DNA from: CALZJC01 sp041574955
GTDB lineage: Bacteria > Acidobacteriota > Thermoanaerobaculia > Multivoradales > JAHEKO01
Length of the DNA stretch: 53,546 nt
Direction of reading: 5' to 3'
Assembly (NCBI GenBank): GCA_041574955.1
Contig: JBFGNS010000008.1
Span: 1-53,546, forward strand
Positions within the stretch are counted from its first letter, which is position 1; every line of letters starts with the position of its first letter. Shown here piece by piece: positions 24,675 to 35,630 of this stretch. The position numbers were made by a program, and so were the translations under genes. The notes under the pieces are model-generated. The model did no database searches. It worked only from the letters and a program-made list of their open reading frames with translations, and was not told where the DNA came from.

Positions 24675-26647
24675 TGGCGAGGCTCTGGCCCTTCGGCTGG
24701 CAGCCGGGACTGCTGCCGCGGCTGGCGGTGGCGCTGGCGCTGGTGGGGCTGCTGCCGGTGGCGTTCGCCAGCCGCCGGCTGATCGGCATCAACGAGAGTG
24801 CGATGACCGAACAGGTCCAGAACACCCATTCGCTGGCGGCGCGCACCACCGCCGAGCAGATCGGGCAGTTTCTGGATAGCCGTCTGGCGCTCGCCGCCGG
24901 CCTGGCCGCCGACCCGGCACTCGCCGACGCGGGCTCGCCGGCGGCGCGCGAGCTGCTACGCCGGTCGCTGGCGGCCTGGGACGGACTCGGCGTGCTGGGG
25001 CTGGCCATCGTCGACGCCGCCGGCCGCGAGGCGCTGCGCGCCCAGCTCGCCGAGCCCGAGCCACGCCGTCGGGTCGAAGCGGCGCTGGCCCGACCGCCCG
25101 GGCCGGTGGTCGAGCCTCTGGTGGAGGGCGAGCGCTGGACGCTGCGGCTGGAGGCGCCGCTGGCCGCCAACGGCGCCCGGGTCTGGCTGGTCTGTGACGG
25201 TCGCGAGATCGACAACGCGCTCGACACCTACGAGCTCGGCGCGGACGCCGAGCTGATGCTGGTCGATGCCGAGCGCCGGGCGCTGGCCGGCCGCCAGGAG
25301 ATGGCGGACGACTTCCCGCCGCGGGTGCTCGAGTACGCGCTCTCCAACTGGCTCTCGGGCACCGAGCCCGACTTCGTCTCGCCGCGCACCGGCGAGCGGT
25401 TCATCGGCGCCTGGGCGCCGGTGCCGCTGGCGCGCTGGGCGGTGCTGTCGCGCCAGCCGCTGGCGGTCGCGCAGCAGGTCGCGCGGCGCATGCAGAACCA
25501 ATCGCGCTGGGCGGTGGGCGGTGCCGCGGTGCTGATCGTGCTGCTGTCGGGTGCCGCGTGGGCGTCGGTCATCCGCCCGATCCGCCAGCTCGCCGCCGCG
25601 CAGCGCCGCCTGGCTGGGCTGCCGGGCGCCGCCGGAGGCAGCGAGATCGGCCAGCTCAAGGCTGCGTTCGAGGCGCTCGAGAAGCGGCTCACGGAGCAGG
25701 AGAAGCTGGACGAGGTGTTCCTCGGCCGCTACCAGGTCACCGACGTCCTGGGCTCGGGGGCGATGGGCACCGTGTTCCGCGGCTGGGATCCCAAGCTGCA
25801 GCGGCCGGTGGCGCTCAAGACCGTCCGGCTCGACCGCAAGCTCGCCGACGGGCGGCGCCGCGAGCTGGTCGAGCGGCTGCTCAGCGAAGCGGTCACGGTG
25901 GCCCGCTTCAACGACCCGAACATCGTCTCGGTGTTCGACATCGAGGACCATCCCGAGGGCGCCTACGTGGCGATGGAGCTGGTCGACGGCAACAGCCTCG
26001 AGTACTTCATCTGGCAGCAGGGCCAGCTGCCTGCGGACCAGGTGGTGCCGCTGGGTGCGGCAATCGCCCGCGGCCTGGCGACGGCGCACCGCCTGGGCGT
26101 GATCCACCGCGACGTCAAGCCAGCCAACGTGCTGCTCGGCGGCGACGGCTCGATCAAGGTGACCGACTTCGGCATCTCGGAGCTGATGTCGGCGATGGCA
26201 CCGACCGGCGACGTGGTCTTCGGTACCCCGGGCTTCGTACCGCCGGAGACGCTCAGGGGCGAGGAGTACGACAAGTCCGGCGATCTGTTCGCCATGGGCG
26301 CGGTGCTCTACGCCTGCCTGACCGGCCGGCCGCCGTTCGACGGGCGGTCGGTCAGGGAGGTCGTCCGCCGCACCCTGTTCGGCGTCATCGAACCGCCGGG
26401 GCGGAGCGTGCCCGGCGTGCCGCCGGAGCTCGACGAGCTGGTCATGAGCCTGCTCAGCCGGGAGCGCGGCAAACGCCCCGGCGACGCCGCCGAGGTGGCG
26501 GAGGCCTTCGACGAGATGGCCCGCCGTCACGGCTACGTCTGGCGGCCACCGGCGGTCGCCGCCGCCGAGCCCCCGCCGGCGGACGAGCAGGCCGCATCGC
26601 AGTGGATTCCGACGACCCGGCTCGAAGGCTCGGCCGACGCCGGCTGA
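24674..26647 (+). CDS. Transmembrane sensor Ser/Thr protein kinase (TM-sensor-TM-HAMP-kinase)
   Basis: A 657-residue protein whose ATG overlaps the stop of the FHA-EAL gene by one base. The layout is: TM1 (~12-32), an extracytoplasmic sensor of ~235 residues (dCache/CHASE-like by size), TM2 (~275-298, WAVGGAAVLIVLLSGAAW), a HAMP-like/coiled-coil linker (VIRPIRQLAAAQRRL to ~345), then a Hanks-type kinase. Kinase motifs are LGSGAMGTVF (~359), the VALK lysine (~381), IHRDVKPANVLL (~478), TDFGIS and a PPE in the APE position. This histidine-kinase-like topology with the kinase at the C-terminus differs from PknB (kinase N-terminal, sensor outside). It probably phosphorylates Thr residues read by the FHA protein. 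Confidence 0.92.
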   Translation: MARLWPFGWQPGLLPRLAVALALVGLLPVAFASRRLIGINESAMTEQVQNTHSLAARTTAEQIGQFLDSRLALAAGLAADPALADAGSPAARELLRRSLAAWDGLGVLGLAIVDAAGREALRAQLAEPEPRRRVEAALARPPGPVVEPLVEGERWTLRLEAPLAANGARVWLVCDGREIDNALDTYELGADAELMLVDAERRALAGRQEMADDFPPRVLEYALSNWLSGTEPDFVSPRTGERFIGAWAPVPLARWAVLSRQPLAVAQQVARRMQNQSRWAVGGAAVLIVLLSGAAWASVIRPIRQLAAAQRRLAGLPGAAGGSEIGQLKAAFEALEKRLTEQEKLDEVFLGRYQVTDVLGSGAMGTVFRGWDPKLQRPVALKTVRLDRKLADGRRRELVERLLSEAVTVARFNDPNIVSVFDIEDHPEGAYVAMELVDGNSLEYFIWQQGQLPADQVVPLGAAIARGLATAHRLGVIHRDVKPANVLLGGDGSIKVTDFGISELMSAMAPTGDVVFGTPGFVPPETLRGEEYDKSGDLFAMGAVLYACLTGRPPFDGRSVREVVRRTLFGVIEPPGRSVPGVPPELDELVMSLLSRERGKRPGDAAEVAEAFDEMARRHGYVWRPPAVAAAEPPPADEQAASQWIPTTRLEGSADAG

Positions 26648-26652
26648 GGCCG

Positions 26653-26676
26653 GCTGCCGGCCGCGCAGCCGGCAGC
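26653..26676 (+). terminator. GC hairpin after the kinase gene
   Basis: Nine-base perfect arms GCTGCCGGC / GCCGGCAGC with a 6-nt loop lie 5 bp after the kinase stop, between convergent genes. No T-run follows, so it is a weak or Rho-assisted terminator candidate. Confidence 0.4.
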
Positions 26677-26692
26677 GGGCGAGGACATCGCT

Positions 26693-28510
26693 CTAGGGGC
26701 GCAGCCGCCAGCCGAGAACACGCCGGTGGCCCAGGTCGTCGACCGCCGACGCCGTTGCCGCCACGCCACCCTGCTCGTCGAACTCCAGCGCCAGCTCCAG
26801 CTGCGCCACGCCGACGCCGACGTCCACCGCCCAGACACGCACCACGCTCACCGGTGCCGCCCCCGGCAGGGGCAGAGCGAGTGGCGCGGCGTCGGCCGAG
26901 CGCACCAGCAGCTGCGGCGCGTCGCCGCGCACCACCAGCGGCTGGCGGCGATCCAGCCAGGGAACGCGCCGGCGCTCCAGAGCCCGCGCCAGCCGCGAGC
27001 CGGTCTCCACCAGCGGCAGCCACCGGCCGCCGTCCACCGACACCTCCAGCCACGCCGGACCACGGCGCAGCCAGCGGCGGCGCAGCCGCGGCGGCAGCCG
27101 GTCGTCGACCGCCAGGCCGGAGCCGCCGTCGCCGGCCAGATCGGGAGGCAAGGCATCGACCAGGAACTCGACCGGCGGCAGCCTGCCCTCGTTGCCGGCG
27201 CGATCGACCGCCACCACGGTGGCCGAGTAGCCGCCGTCGGGCCAGCTGCCTTGCCAGCGGGCGCGATCCACCTCCTCACCGTTGATCACCGGCCGCCAGC
27301 CGGCAACGCCGCTCTGATGGTCCTCGAGCGCCGGCTCGATCCGCACACTCTCGTCGACGTACAGCCGCTCGTCGACGTGCAGCTGGCGGCCGACCACCGA
27401 CAGGCTGCCGGTGGGCGGGGTGCGATCGGTCCCGTCACCGAGGATGCCGAGCGGCGTGCCGGCGCTCGGATAGCCGTCGAGACCCGAGGCACTCACCGCG
27501 GTGATGCGCCAGAAGTAGTCGCCGCGCCGCAGCGGCGGCCGGTGCGCCGCGACCGTGAGGCCGACCGCCCGGTCCACCAGCCGCGCGCACTGCGGATCGA
27601 GGCACAGCTCGTAGGTGTAGCTCGCCGCCCCCTCCACAGGCTGCCACGCCAGCTCGACGTTGACGAAGTCCAGCCGCGCGCCGGCGGGGGGCGACACCAG
27701 CGTCGGCGCCGGCAGCAGCTTCTCCGGTGGGCTCGGCGCCTGCCCCTCGGCGACTGCGGTCCCCATGCCGCGACCGACGGCCACCTTGGCGCCTCCGGCC
27801 TCGACCTCGCCGGCGCCCTCGTAGACCATTACCTTGGCGCCGTCGGCCGCCCGGCGCGCGCGCGTTTGCGAGACGCCGGCTTCGTCCACCTGCGGGCGGG
27901 CCAGAGTGCCGCCGACCAGGATCTGGATGTCGGTGGTGGCGCCCGGCGGCAGGCTTGCCGCCAACTCGGCCTGCCCCTCGACGATCTCGACCGCGCGCGG
28001 CGGCACCCCGATCAGCCGCCGGCCGGCGCGGCGCAGGAACACCAGCGACTCCTCGGTCAGCGTGACACTGGTGCCGTCCTGGAAGGCGATCTCGGTCGAG
28101 CCCCGGATGCCGGTGCGCAGCCCGTCCTCCTCGAGCAGCAGGTCCTGTTCGAGCGCCGGGTTCCACGCGATCGGTGCCGGCCGCTCCTCGACCGGACCGG
28201 CGACGGTGCGCAGCAGGGCCGTGGGCACCGCAACCCGGCGCGCCACCAGCACCTGGATGCGCTGGCCCGGCGCCAGCACGTCGGGGTCCTCGATGGTGGG
28301 GTTGAGGCGCCAGTTCTGGCGCCACTGCAACGCATCGCCCAGGTACTTGGCGGTGATGCTGTGCAGGGTCTCGCCCGGCCGCACGATGTGCCAGCCGCGG
28401 TCGTAGGGCTCGGAGCCGGTCGGCGCGGCCTGCTGGGCGCTCGCCCCACCCGCCATCAGCAGCAGGGACAGGGCGAAGCGCAGCCCGCGACCGCCGAGTC
28501 TGGGGATCAT
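26693..28510 (-). CDS. Secreted LysM-FecR domain protein with Fn3/Ig-like C-terminus
   Basis: A 605-residue protein. The ATG follows GAGGAG at 6 nt spacing. The signal peptide ends near GGASAQ. Residues ~40-88 are a LysM peptidoglycan-binding domain (WHIVRPGETLHSITAKYLG and LAPGQRIQV). Residues ~110-260 are FecR-like (GLRTGIRGSTEIAFQDGTSV, VEIVEGQAELAAS, and VGRGMGTAV at the end). A Fn3-like stretch (VSPPAGARLDFVNVELAWQP to YFWRITAVSASG) and Ig-like strands (VVAVDRAGNEG) follow. In proteobacteria FecR relays signals to ECF sigma factors, but no sigma gene is near; this secreted LysM form is more likely a cell-wall-anchored structural or sensing protein. It converges on the signalling operon, possibly a functional neighbour. 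Confidence 0.85.
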   Translation of the reverse strand: MIPRLGGRGLRFALSLLLMAGGASAQQAAPTGSEPYDRGWHIVRPGETLHSITAKYLGDALQWRQNWRLNPTIEDPDVLAPGQRIQVLVARRVAVPTALLRTVAGPVEERPAPIAWNPALEQDLLLEEDGLRTGIRGSTEIAFQDGTSVTLTEESLVFLRRAGRRLIGVPPRAVEIVEGQAELAASLPPGATTDIQILVGGTLARPQVDEAGVSQTRARRAADGAKVMVYEGAGEVEAGGAKVAVGRGMGTAVAEGQAPSPPEKLLPAPTLVSPPAGARLDFVNVELAWQPVEGAASYTYELCLDPQCARLVDRAVGLTVAAHRPPLRRGDYFWRITAVSASGLDGYPSAGTPLGILGDGTDRTPPTGSLSVVGRQLHVDERLYVDESVRIEPALEDHQSGVAGWRPVINGEEVDRARWQGSWPDGGYSATVVAVDRAGNEGRLPPVEFLVDALPPDLAGDGGSGLAVDDRLPPRLRRRWLRRGPAWLEVSVDGGRWLPLVETGSRLARALERRRVPWLDRRQPLVVRGDAPQLLVRSADAAPLALPLPGAAPVSVVRVWAVDVGVGVAQLELALEFDEQGGVAATASAVDDLGHRRVLGWRLRP

Positions 28511-28590
28511 TGGGACTCTCCTCGTGGGTGTCGGTGAACGGACCCGATGGATAGTATCCTATGCCCTCCACGCCGCCGCCCGGAGCCCCG
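28511..28590. promoter_or_regulatory. Divergent region between LysM-FecR and gcvP
   Basis: It contains the Shine-Dalgarno of the LysM gene (minus strand), a TAGTAT -10 candidate for gcvP at 28552-28557, and GGAG (28582-28585) 5 nt before the ATG at 28591. Confidence 0.4.
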
Positions 28591-31575
<2,985 letters not shown>

Positions 31576-31608
31576 GCCGCCCGTTTCGAACCCGCAGCCG
31601 AGCCGCGG

Positions 31609-32355
31609 CTATTCGTCGTCCGGCGACCAGCGGCGCGCACGGTGGCCGCCGAAGCGGAAGCGCAAGCCGACGTAGGCCTTGGCATCGAGCGCGTTGCTGC
31701 CGTCGTCGACGATGTCGAAGCGGCCCACCCCGAAGAAGCTGGCGCGTCGCGAGATGGAGACGTCGACCCCGAAGTGAGCGTTGACGCCGAGCGCCTCGTC
31801 GCTCACCGACTCGTCACGCTGCGACACGGCGACCTGGTTCACCACCGTGAACACCCGCTGGTCGAAGTCGATGAAGTGGATGCCGGCGCCGGCGCCGATG
31901 AAGAAGTCCACGCCGCGCCACGGCATGACGCCGACGATGTTCAAGCCGAGAAGCAGATCGGTGCGGCCGGTCGTCTGGACGACCTGGGCGCTGCTGATGT
32001 TGTTGAAGCTGGGAACGGGGCCCGCGGCGCTCGACTCCCAGTAGCCCAGCTCGGGCTCGAGGTAGCCGCGCCAGGCGTCGCGGTTGCCGCGGTGGTGCGG
32101 ACCAATCGCGATGCGCAGACTCGCTGCCAGGTAGGGCTCGACGTCGTCCACCAGCCCCGGCTCGTCGAGGCTGATCAGGCCGAGACCGATGCCAAAGGCG
32201 TAACGAGCTTCGTCCTCCCAGTCCCGCGCGTCATGGCGGACGTACTCGTCGGGATCCCCCTCGTACTGGGAGCTGAGCGCTTCCTCCGCCGACGCGAGGG
32301 ACGCACCCAGCAGGATCACCGCGGCCAATGCGCCGATCTTTGTCCACACTCTCAT
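31609..32355 (-). CDS. Outer-membrane beta-barrel protein, opacity/porin-like
   Basis: A 248-residue protein. GGAG lies 8 nt before the ATG, and a signal peptide runs to LASAEE. The mature part shows alternating amphipathic strands (YAFGIGLGLISL, YLAASLRIAIG, TDLLLGLNIVGVMPW, VDFFIGAGAGIHFIDFD, NAHFGVDVSISR, KAYVGLRFRFGG), typical of an 8-10-strand barrel whose last strand ends in Phe (LRFRF) before a short charged tail. No enzymatic residues are visible. It may be a structural OmpA/OmpW-type protein. The AT-rich promoter region is described separately. Confidence 0.75.
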   Translation of the reverse strand: MRVWTKIGALAAVILLGASLASAEEALSSQYEGDPDEYVRHDARDWEDEARYAFGIGLGLISLDEPGLVDDVEPYLAASLRIAIGPHHRGNRDAWRGYLEPELGYWESSAAGPVPSFNNISSAQVVQTTGRTDLLLGLNIVGVMPWRGVDFFIGAGAGIHFIDFDQRVFTVVNQVAVSQRDESVSDEALGVNAHFGVDVSISRRASFFGVGRFDIVDDGSNALDAKAYVGLRFRFGGHRARRWSPDDE

Positions 32356-32504
32356 GTCCTCAGCTCCTTTCGCCGTTTCGGAAACGAGGCCGGGCTTGAT
32401 CCTGCCGCGGCACGAAACTGGATCTATCCTGAAACTAGTTCGAATTTAGCACATCGCGGGCTACCGCGCACCTGCGAGCCGGGGCCCGGCGCAGCCGCCG
32501 AGCG
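32356..32504 (-). promoter_or_regulatory. AT-rich upstream region of the barrel gene with operator-like palindrome
   Basis: This 149-bp gap contains the palindrome CGTTTCGGAAACG (32374-32386), two GAAACT direct repeats (around 32414 and 32431), TTCGAA, and one of the most AT-rich stretches in the window (~32420-32455). TAGATC on the minus strand may be the -10. The regulator is unknown. Confidence 0.35.
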
Positions 32505-34028
32505 CTAGTCGTCGCCGCCCTGCTCGATGCGGCCACTCCACCGCTCGAGCTGCTGGCGCGCCAGATCGCGGCCGCCGATTCCGAAAGCGACGGCGGCGGC
32601 GACCGCCACCGCGCCCAGCAGCATGCCGAACGACAGGTTGATGATGTCCTCGGCGACGTTCATCTGGCGCAGCGCCATGGCGCCGGCGAGCACCAGGATG
32701 GCGGCGCGCGCGGCGGTCGCCAGCACCCCCGACTGCTTGCTGCTCGAGGCCTTGATGGCGGTAGCCGCCAGGTTCGCCAGGTACAGACCGAGGCCGAAGA
32801 TCACCAGCGCCAGGATGACGTTGCCGAGGAACAGGATGAAGGCGGACACCAGGGCGGCGAGCTGATCGAAGCCCAGCAGCCCGAGCGCCTCGACGGCGGC
32901 GAACAGCATGATCACCACCACCACCAGGTGACCGGCCATCTCGGACGCCCGCCCGCCTCCGCTCTTGGCGTCCCAGCGGATGCCGATGCGCCCGAGGAAC
33001 TGGCCGAAGCCGGCGGCCTGCAGCAGGTTGCTGACCAGACCGGCCACCACCTTGGCGATGATGTAGGCGATGACCAGCAGCAGCGCGGCGCCGAACAGCG
33101 ACGGCAACGCCTGCAGAATCTGATCGAGCATGGCACTCGCCGGCCGCGTGATGGCGTCGAGCTGCAGCGCGTTGAGCGCCGAGATCAGCACCGGGATCAG
33201 GATCAGCGTGTAGACCAGCAGTCCGATCAGTCCCGACAGCCGCTGCTTGCCTAGCACCTTGTCGACCCCGATGCGCTCGCCGACTCCGTCGACGCCGACC
33301 GCCGCCAACAGGTTGCTCACGATGCGCTGGATGATGCGCGCCAGGAACCAACCCACCAGGAAGATGAGCGCGGCGGCGAACAGGTTGGGCAGGAAGCCGA
33401 GCACCTTCTCCACCATCGAGCGCACCGGCAGCAGCAGACCCTCGAGCGCCAGCGCGTCCAGCACCGCCGGCAGGAAGAGCAGGAACACCAGCCAGTAGAC
33501 GGTCTCCGACAGCATGCCGCTGAGCGACGCCTTAGGCGCTTCGCCGGCGCCGACCTCGCTGCCGACCCGCTCGTCGAGCCGGATGCCACGCAGCGCGGTG
33601 CGCAGCACCAGCCGCACGCCGGTGGCCACCAGCCAGGCGACCAGCAGCAACAGACCGGCGCTCAGCAGCCGCGGCGCGTACTCGAAGATCTGGTTGAGGA
33701 AGCTGTTGAGCGGCCCGGTGATGGCGGTCAGCTGCAGGGTCTGGAAAAAGCCCACCAGCACGAAGATCATCACCAGCCAGAAGACCGCCCTGCCGATCGC
33801 CGGCTCGATGTCCGGGGCGACCTCGCCTTCGCCCTTGACCCAGCCGGCGATCTTGTTGTCGATCGTAGTCTTGCGCAGTCCCGCCTGCACCAGCTTCGAC
33901 AGCAGCAACGCCGCCAGCCAGCCGAGCACCAGCACCAGCAGCGCCGCGGCCAGATTGGGCAGGTAGCCGCTGACGTCGGTCACGAAGCCGTCCCAGATCA
34001 CACGCAAGTTGCTGCTCAGATTTGCCAT
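32505..34028 (-). CDS. Mechanosensitive-channel-like membrane protein with conserved TM-helix repeats
   Basis: A 507-residue protein; ATG at 34028 after GGAGGAAAGAG. It belongs to the conserved-TM-helix (PF05552-type) group often annotated as mechanosensitive ion channel. The helix motif recurs at residues 22 (YLPNLAAALLVLVLGW), 117 (YAPRLLSAGLLLLVAW), 212 (FLPNLFAAALIFLVGW) and 307 (ALPSLFGAALLLVIAY), exactly 95 residues apart; a fifth, more divergent unit starts near 402. Each unit holds a second helix. The MscS beta-domain is not seen at the C-terminus, which ends in GGRDLARQQLERW. A channel or membrane-tension role is therefore inferred only from the family name. Confidence 0.8.
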   Translation of the reverse strand: MANLSSNLRVIWDGFVTDVSGYLPNLAAALLVLVLGWLAALLLSKLVQAGLRKTTIDNKIAGWVKGEGEVAPDIEPAIGRAVFWLVMIFVLVGFFQTLQLTAITGPLNSFLNQIFEYAPRLLSAGLLLLVAWLVATGVRLVLRTALRGIRLDERVGSEVGAGEAPKASLSGMLSETVYWLVFLLFLPAVLDALALEGLLLPVRSMVEKVLGFLPNLFAAALIFLVGWFLARIIQRIVSNLLAAVGVDGVGERIGVDKVLGKQRLSGLIGLLVYTLILIPVLISALNALQLDAITRPASAMLDQILQALPSLFGAALLLVIAYIIAKVVAGLVSNLLQAAGFGQFLGRIGIRWDAKSGGGRASEMAGHLVVVVIMLFAAVEALGLLGFDQLAALVSAFILFLGNVILALVIFGLGLYLANLAATAIKASSSKQSGVLATAARAAILVLAGAMALRQMNVAEDIINLSFGMLLGAVAVAAAVAFGIGGRDLARQQLERWSGRIEQGGDD

Positions 34029-34351
34029 GACTCTTTCCTCCGGAAACCAGGTTGCGGTTGCGCATGGCTGCAGGCGAAGCAGCACCCAGCGAACCGGGTC
34101 CGTTCGTTGCCTTGCACGGTGTGTCGAAGCCCGACGAGAGGAATTATACGGCACGCGGGACCGGCTCCCGGAGGTTCCGGCGGCCGCCACGCCGGCGCAA
34201 CTTGATTCCGGCCCGAAACTTTCATACTCTTTGCGGCACCGTTTCGCAGCCGGCTTCGAGGCGCCCCCAGCGGCGTCGTGGCCGGGCAACGTGTCGGGGT
34301 CGGATCCAAAAGCAAAGACGTCGTTCCCAGAGGACAGAAAAGGAGCAACTC
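34029..34351. promoter_or_regulatory. Divergent regulatory region, channel-like gene / small lipoprotein
   Basis: This 323-bp gap has no credible gene. For the minus strand there is a perfect TATAAT (34148 to 34143), giving a ~108-nt leader. For the plus strand, TTGATT (34202-34207) and TACTCT (34225-34230) are 17 bp apart, giving a ~110-nt leader before AAAAGGAG at the lipoprotein gene. Both long leaders contrast with the leaderless genes elsewhere in the window. Confidence 0.5.
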
Positions 34352-34639
34352 ATGAGCAAGCGAACCAGCTATCTGTGCCTTCTCGCCTTGACCTTCGTGC
34401 TCGTGGTGCCGCTGGTCGGCTGCCAGCAGGCCGAAGAGTCGGGCGCCGCCGAGGAAATGCAGGAGGCGGCCGAGGAGATGGGCGAAGCGATGGACGAGGC
34501 GGTCGAGGAGATGGGCGAGGCGATGGACGAGGCCAAGGACAAGGCCGACGAGATGATGGAAGAGGCCGGCGAGAAGATGGAGGAAGCCGGTGAGAAGGTC
34601 GAAGAGGCCGTCGAGGGCGGGGGCGGCGGCGGCAACTAG
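34352..34639 (+). CDS. Small Glu/Met-rich helical lipoprotein
   Basis: A 95-residue protein; AAGGAG lies before the ATG. The signal sequence ends in the lipobox LVGC (Cys24 lipidated). The mature part is almost purely Glu, Met, Ala and Lys (EEMGEAMDEA repeated twice, then EKMEEAGEKVEEA) and should be one long amphipathic coiled coil, ending in GGGGGGN. It resembles small stress-induced or Lpp-like envelope lipoproteins only in layout. It has its own promoter region and a strong terminator, so it is probably an abundant, separately regulated product. Function unknown. Confidence 0.75.
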   Translation: MSKRTSYLCLLALTFVLVVPLVGCQQAEESGAAEEMQEAAEEMGEAMDEAVEEMGEAMDEAKDKADEMMEEAGEKMEEAGEKVEEAVEGGGGGGN

Positions 34640-34684
34640 TCGCCGAGAGCCAAGGCCGGCTCCTCGCCGGTCGTCCAGAAGTCC

Positions 34685-34715
34685 GAAAGCCGCCCCGAGG
34701 GGCGGCTTTCTTGTT
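34685..34715 (+). terminator. Rho-independent terminator of the lipoprotein gene
   Basis: The perfect stem GAAAGCCGCCC / GGGCGGCTTTC with loop CGAG (34685-34710) is followed by TTGTT. Confidence 0.9.
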
Positions 34716-34748
34716 GGGTGAGCGGTGCAGGACGGGGCCGATCAGAGG

Positions 34749-34778
34749 CTTGACTTACGTCTTGTTTACGCCTAAGAT
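34749..34778 (+). promoter_or_regulatory. imuA promoter with putative DNA-damage operator
   Basis: The -35 is TTGACT (34750-34755), and TAAGAT (34773-34778) sits 17 bp later as -10. The spacer carries TTACG half-sites at 34755-34759 and 34766-34770 (11 bp apart). The 23-bp block 34749-34771 matches the one before dnaE2 at 22 of 23 positions, so a shared repressor, plausibly LexA, is inferred. Confidence 0.75.
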
Positions 34779-34826
34779 TCTGAACCCCGAAAGCCCTGCG
34801 CCCGGCGACCGGTCGAGGGGTCGAAG

Positions 34827-35630
34827 ATGCTCTCGTCGCCAGCCATCCACCCGCCGCGATCCGTTGCGCGCGGCGCCGCTCTCGCGGCGCTGCGCGCCGA
34901 CCCCGCGGCGCGGCTGACCAGCGGCCGCGAGCTGACGCGGCGGCGCGCCGATGGCGCCGCGCCCGAGCCGCTCGCCACCGGCCTCGAGCCGCTCGACCGG
35001 CTGCTCGGAGGCGGTCTGCCCAGGGGCCGGCTGGTGGAGCTCGTGGGGCTGCACTCGAGCGGCCGCTTCGCCGCCGGGATGGCCGCCATCGCGGCGGCGA
35101 CCGCGGGCGGCGAGACGACAGCCCTGGTCGACCTGGGCGAAGGTCTGGAGCCGGCGGCGGCCGCTGCCGCCGGCGCGGTGCTCGAGCGGCTGCTGTGGGT
35201 CCGACCCCGCAACCTCAAACAGGCGGCGCTCAGCTCGGAGATGCTGCTCAACGCCGGGTTCCCGCTGGTGGTGCTGGATCTCGGCCAGCCGCCGGTTGCC
35301 GGCGGCCGCGGTCCGCAGGCGGTCTGGCTGCGCCTGGCGCGCGCGGCGGCCAGCCACGGCGCGGCGCTGCTGGTCTCGGCACCCTACCGGGCGAGCGGCA
35401 CTGCGGCCGCCGCGGTGGTGCTGAGCAGCCGCACGCGGCCGGCGTGGAGCGGCAGCGGCGGCGCGCCGCGGCTGCTGACCGGCTTCCACTCGCAGCTGGC
35501 GCTCGACAAGCAGCGCGGCGGCGGGCGACCGCCTGGGCGCGCTCTGCTGACGGTGCGAGCACAGCAGCTGATCGACGGTCGGCTGCCCGGCATGCCGGCG
35601 CGCGGCGGGCGCGCCGCGGGCGCCGCATGA
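34827..35630 (+). CDS. imuA: ImuA, RecA-like translesion mutasome protein
   Basis: A 267-residue protein; GAGGGG lies 6 nt before the ATG. It has a RecA/SulA-like core: LEPLDRLLGGGLPRGRLVELVG, where the Walker A position reads GLHSSGR with Lys replaced by Arg, so ATP hydrolysis is doubtful. Further features are VDLGEGLEP, RLLWVRPRNLKQA, LVVLDLG and the C-terminal basic stretch with VRAQQLIDG. It works with ImuB and DnaE2 in damage-induced mutagenesis. The stop overlaps the imuB start (ATGA), so the two are co-translated. Confidence 0.88.
   Translation: MLSSPAIHPPRSVARGAALAALRADPAARLTSGRELTRRRADGAAPEPLATGLEPLDRLLGGGLPRGRLVELVGLHSSGRFAAGMAAIAAATAGGETTALVDLGEGLEPAAAAAAGAVLERLLWVRPRNLKQAALSSEMLLNAGFPLVVLDLGQPPVAGGRGPQAVWLRLARAAASHGAALLVSAPYRASGTAAAAVVLSSRTRPAWSGSGGAPRLLTGFHSQLALDKQRGGGRPPGRALLTVRAQQLIDGRLPGMPARGGRAAGAA

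Noticed and set aside
34352..34639. Apolipoprotein-like function for the small lipoprotein
   Set aside because: Similarity would rest only on Glu/Lys/Ala-rich helical composition, which many unrelated coiled coils share.
34749..34771. Calling the imu operator a known LexA box
   Set aside because: The TTACG direct repeat does not match the LexA motifs I can name with confidence (Gram-positive, gammaproteobacterial or alphaproteobacterial), so only a putative damage operator is claimed.
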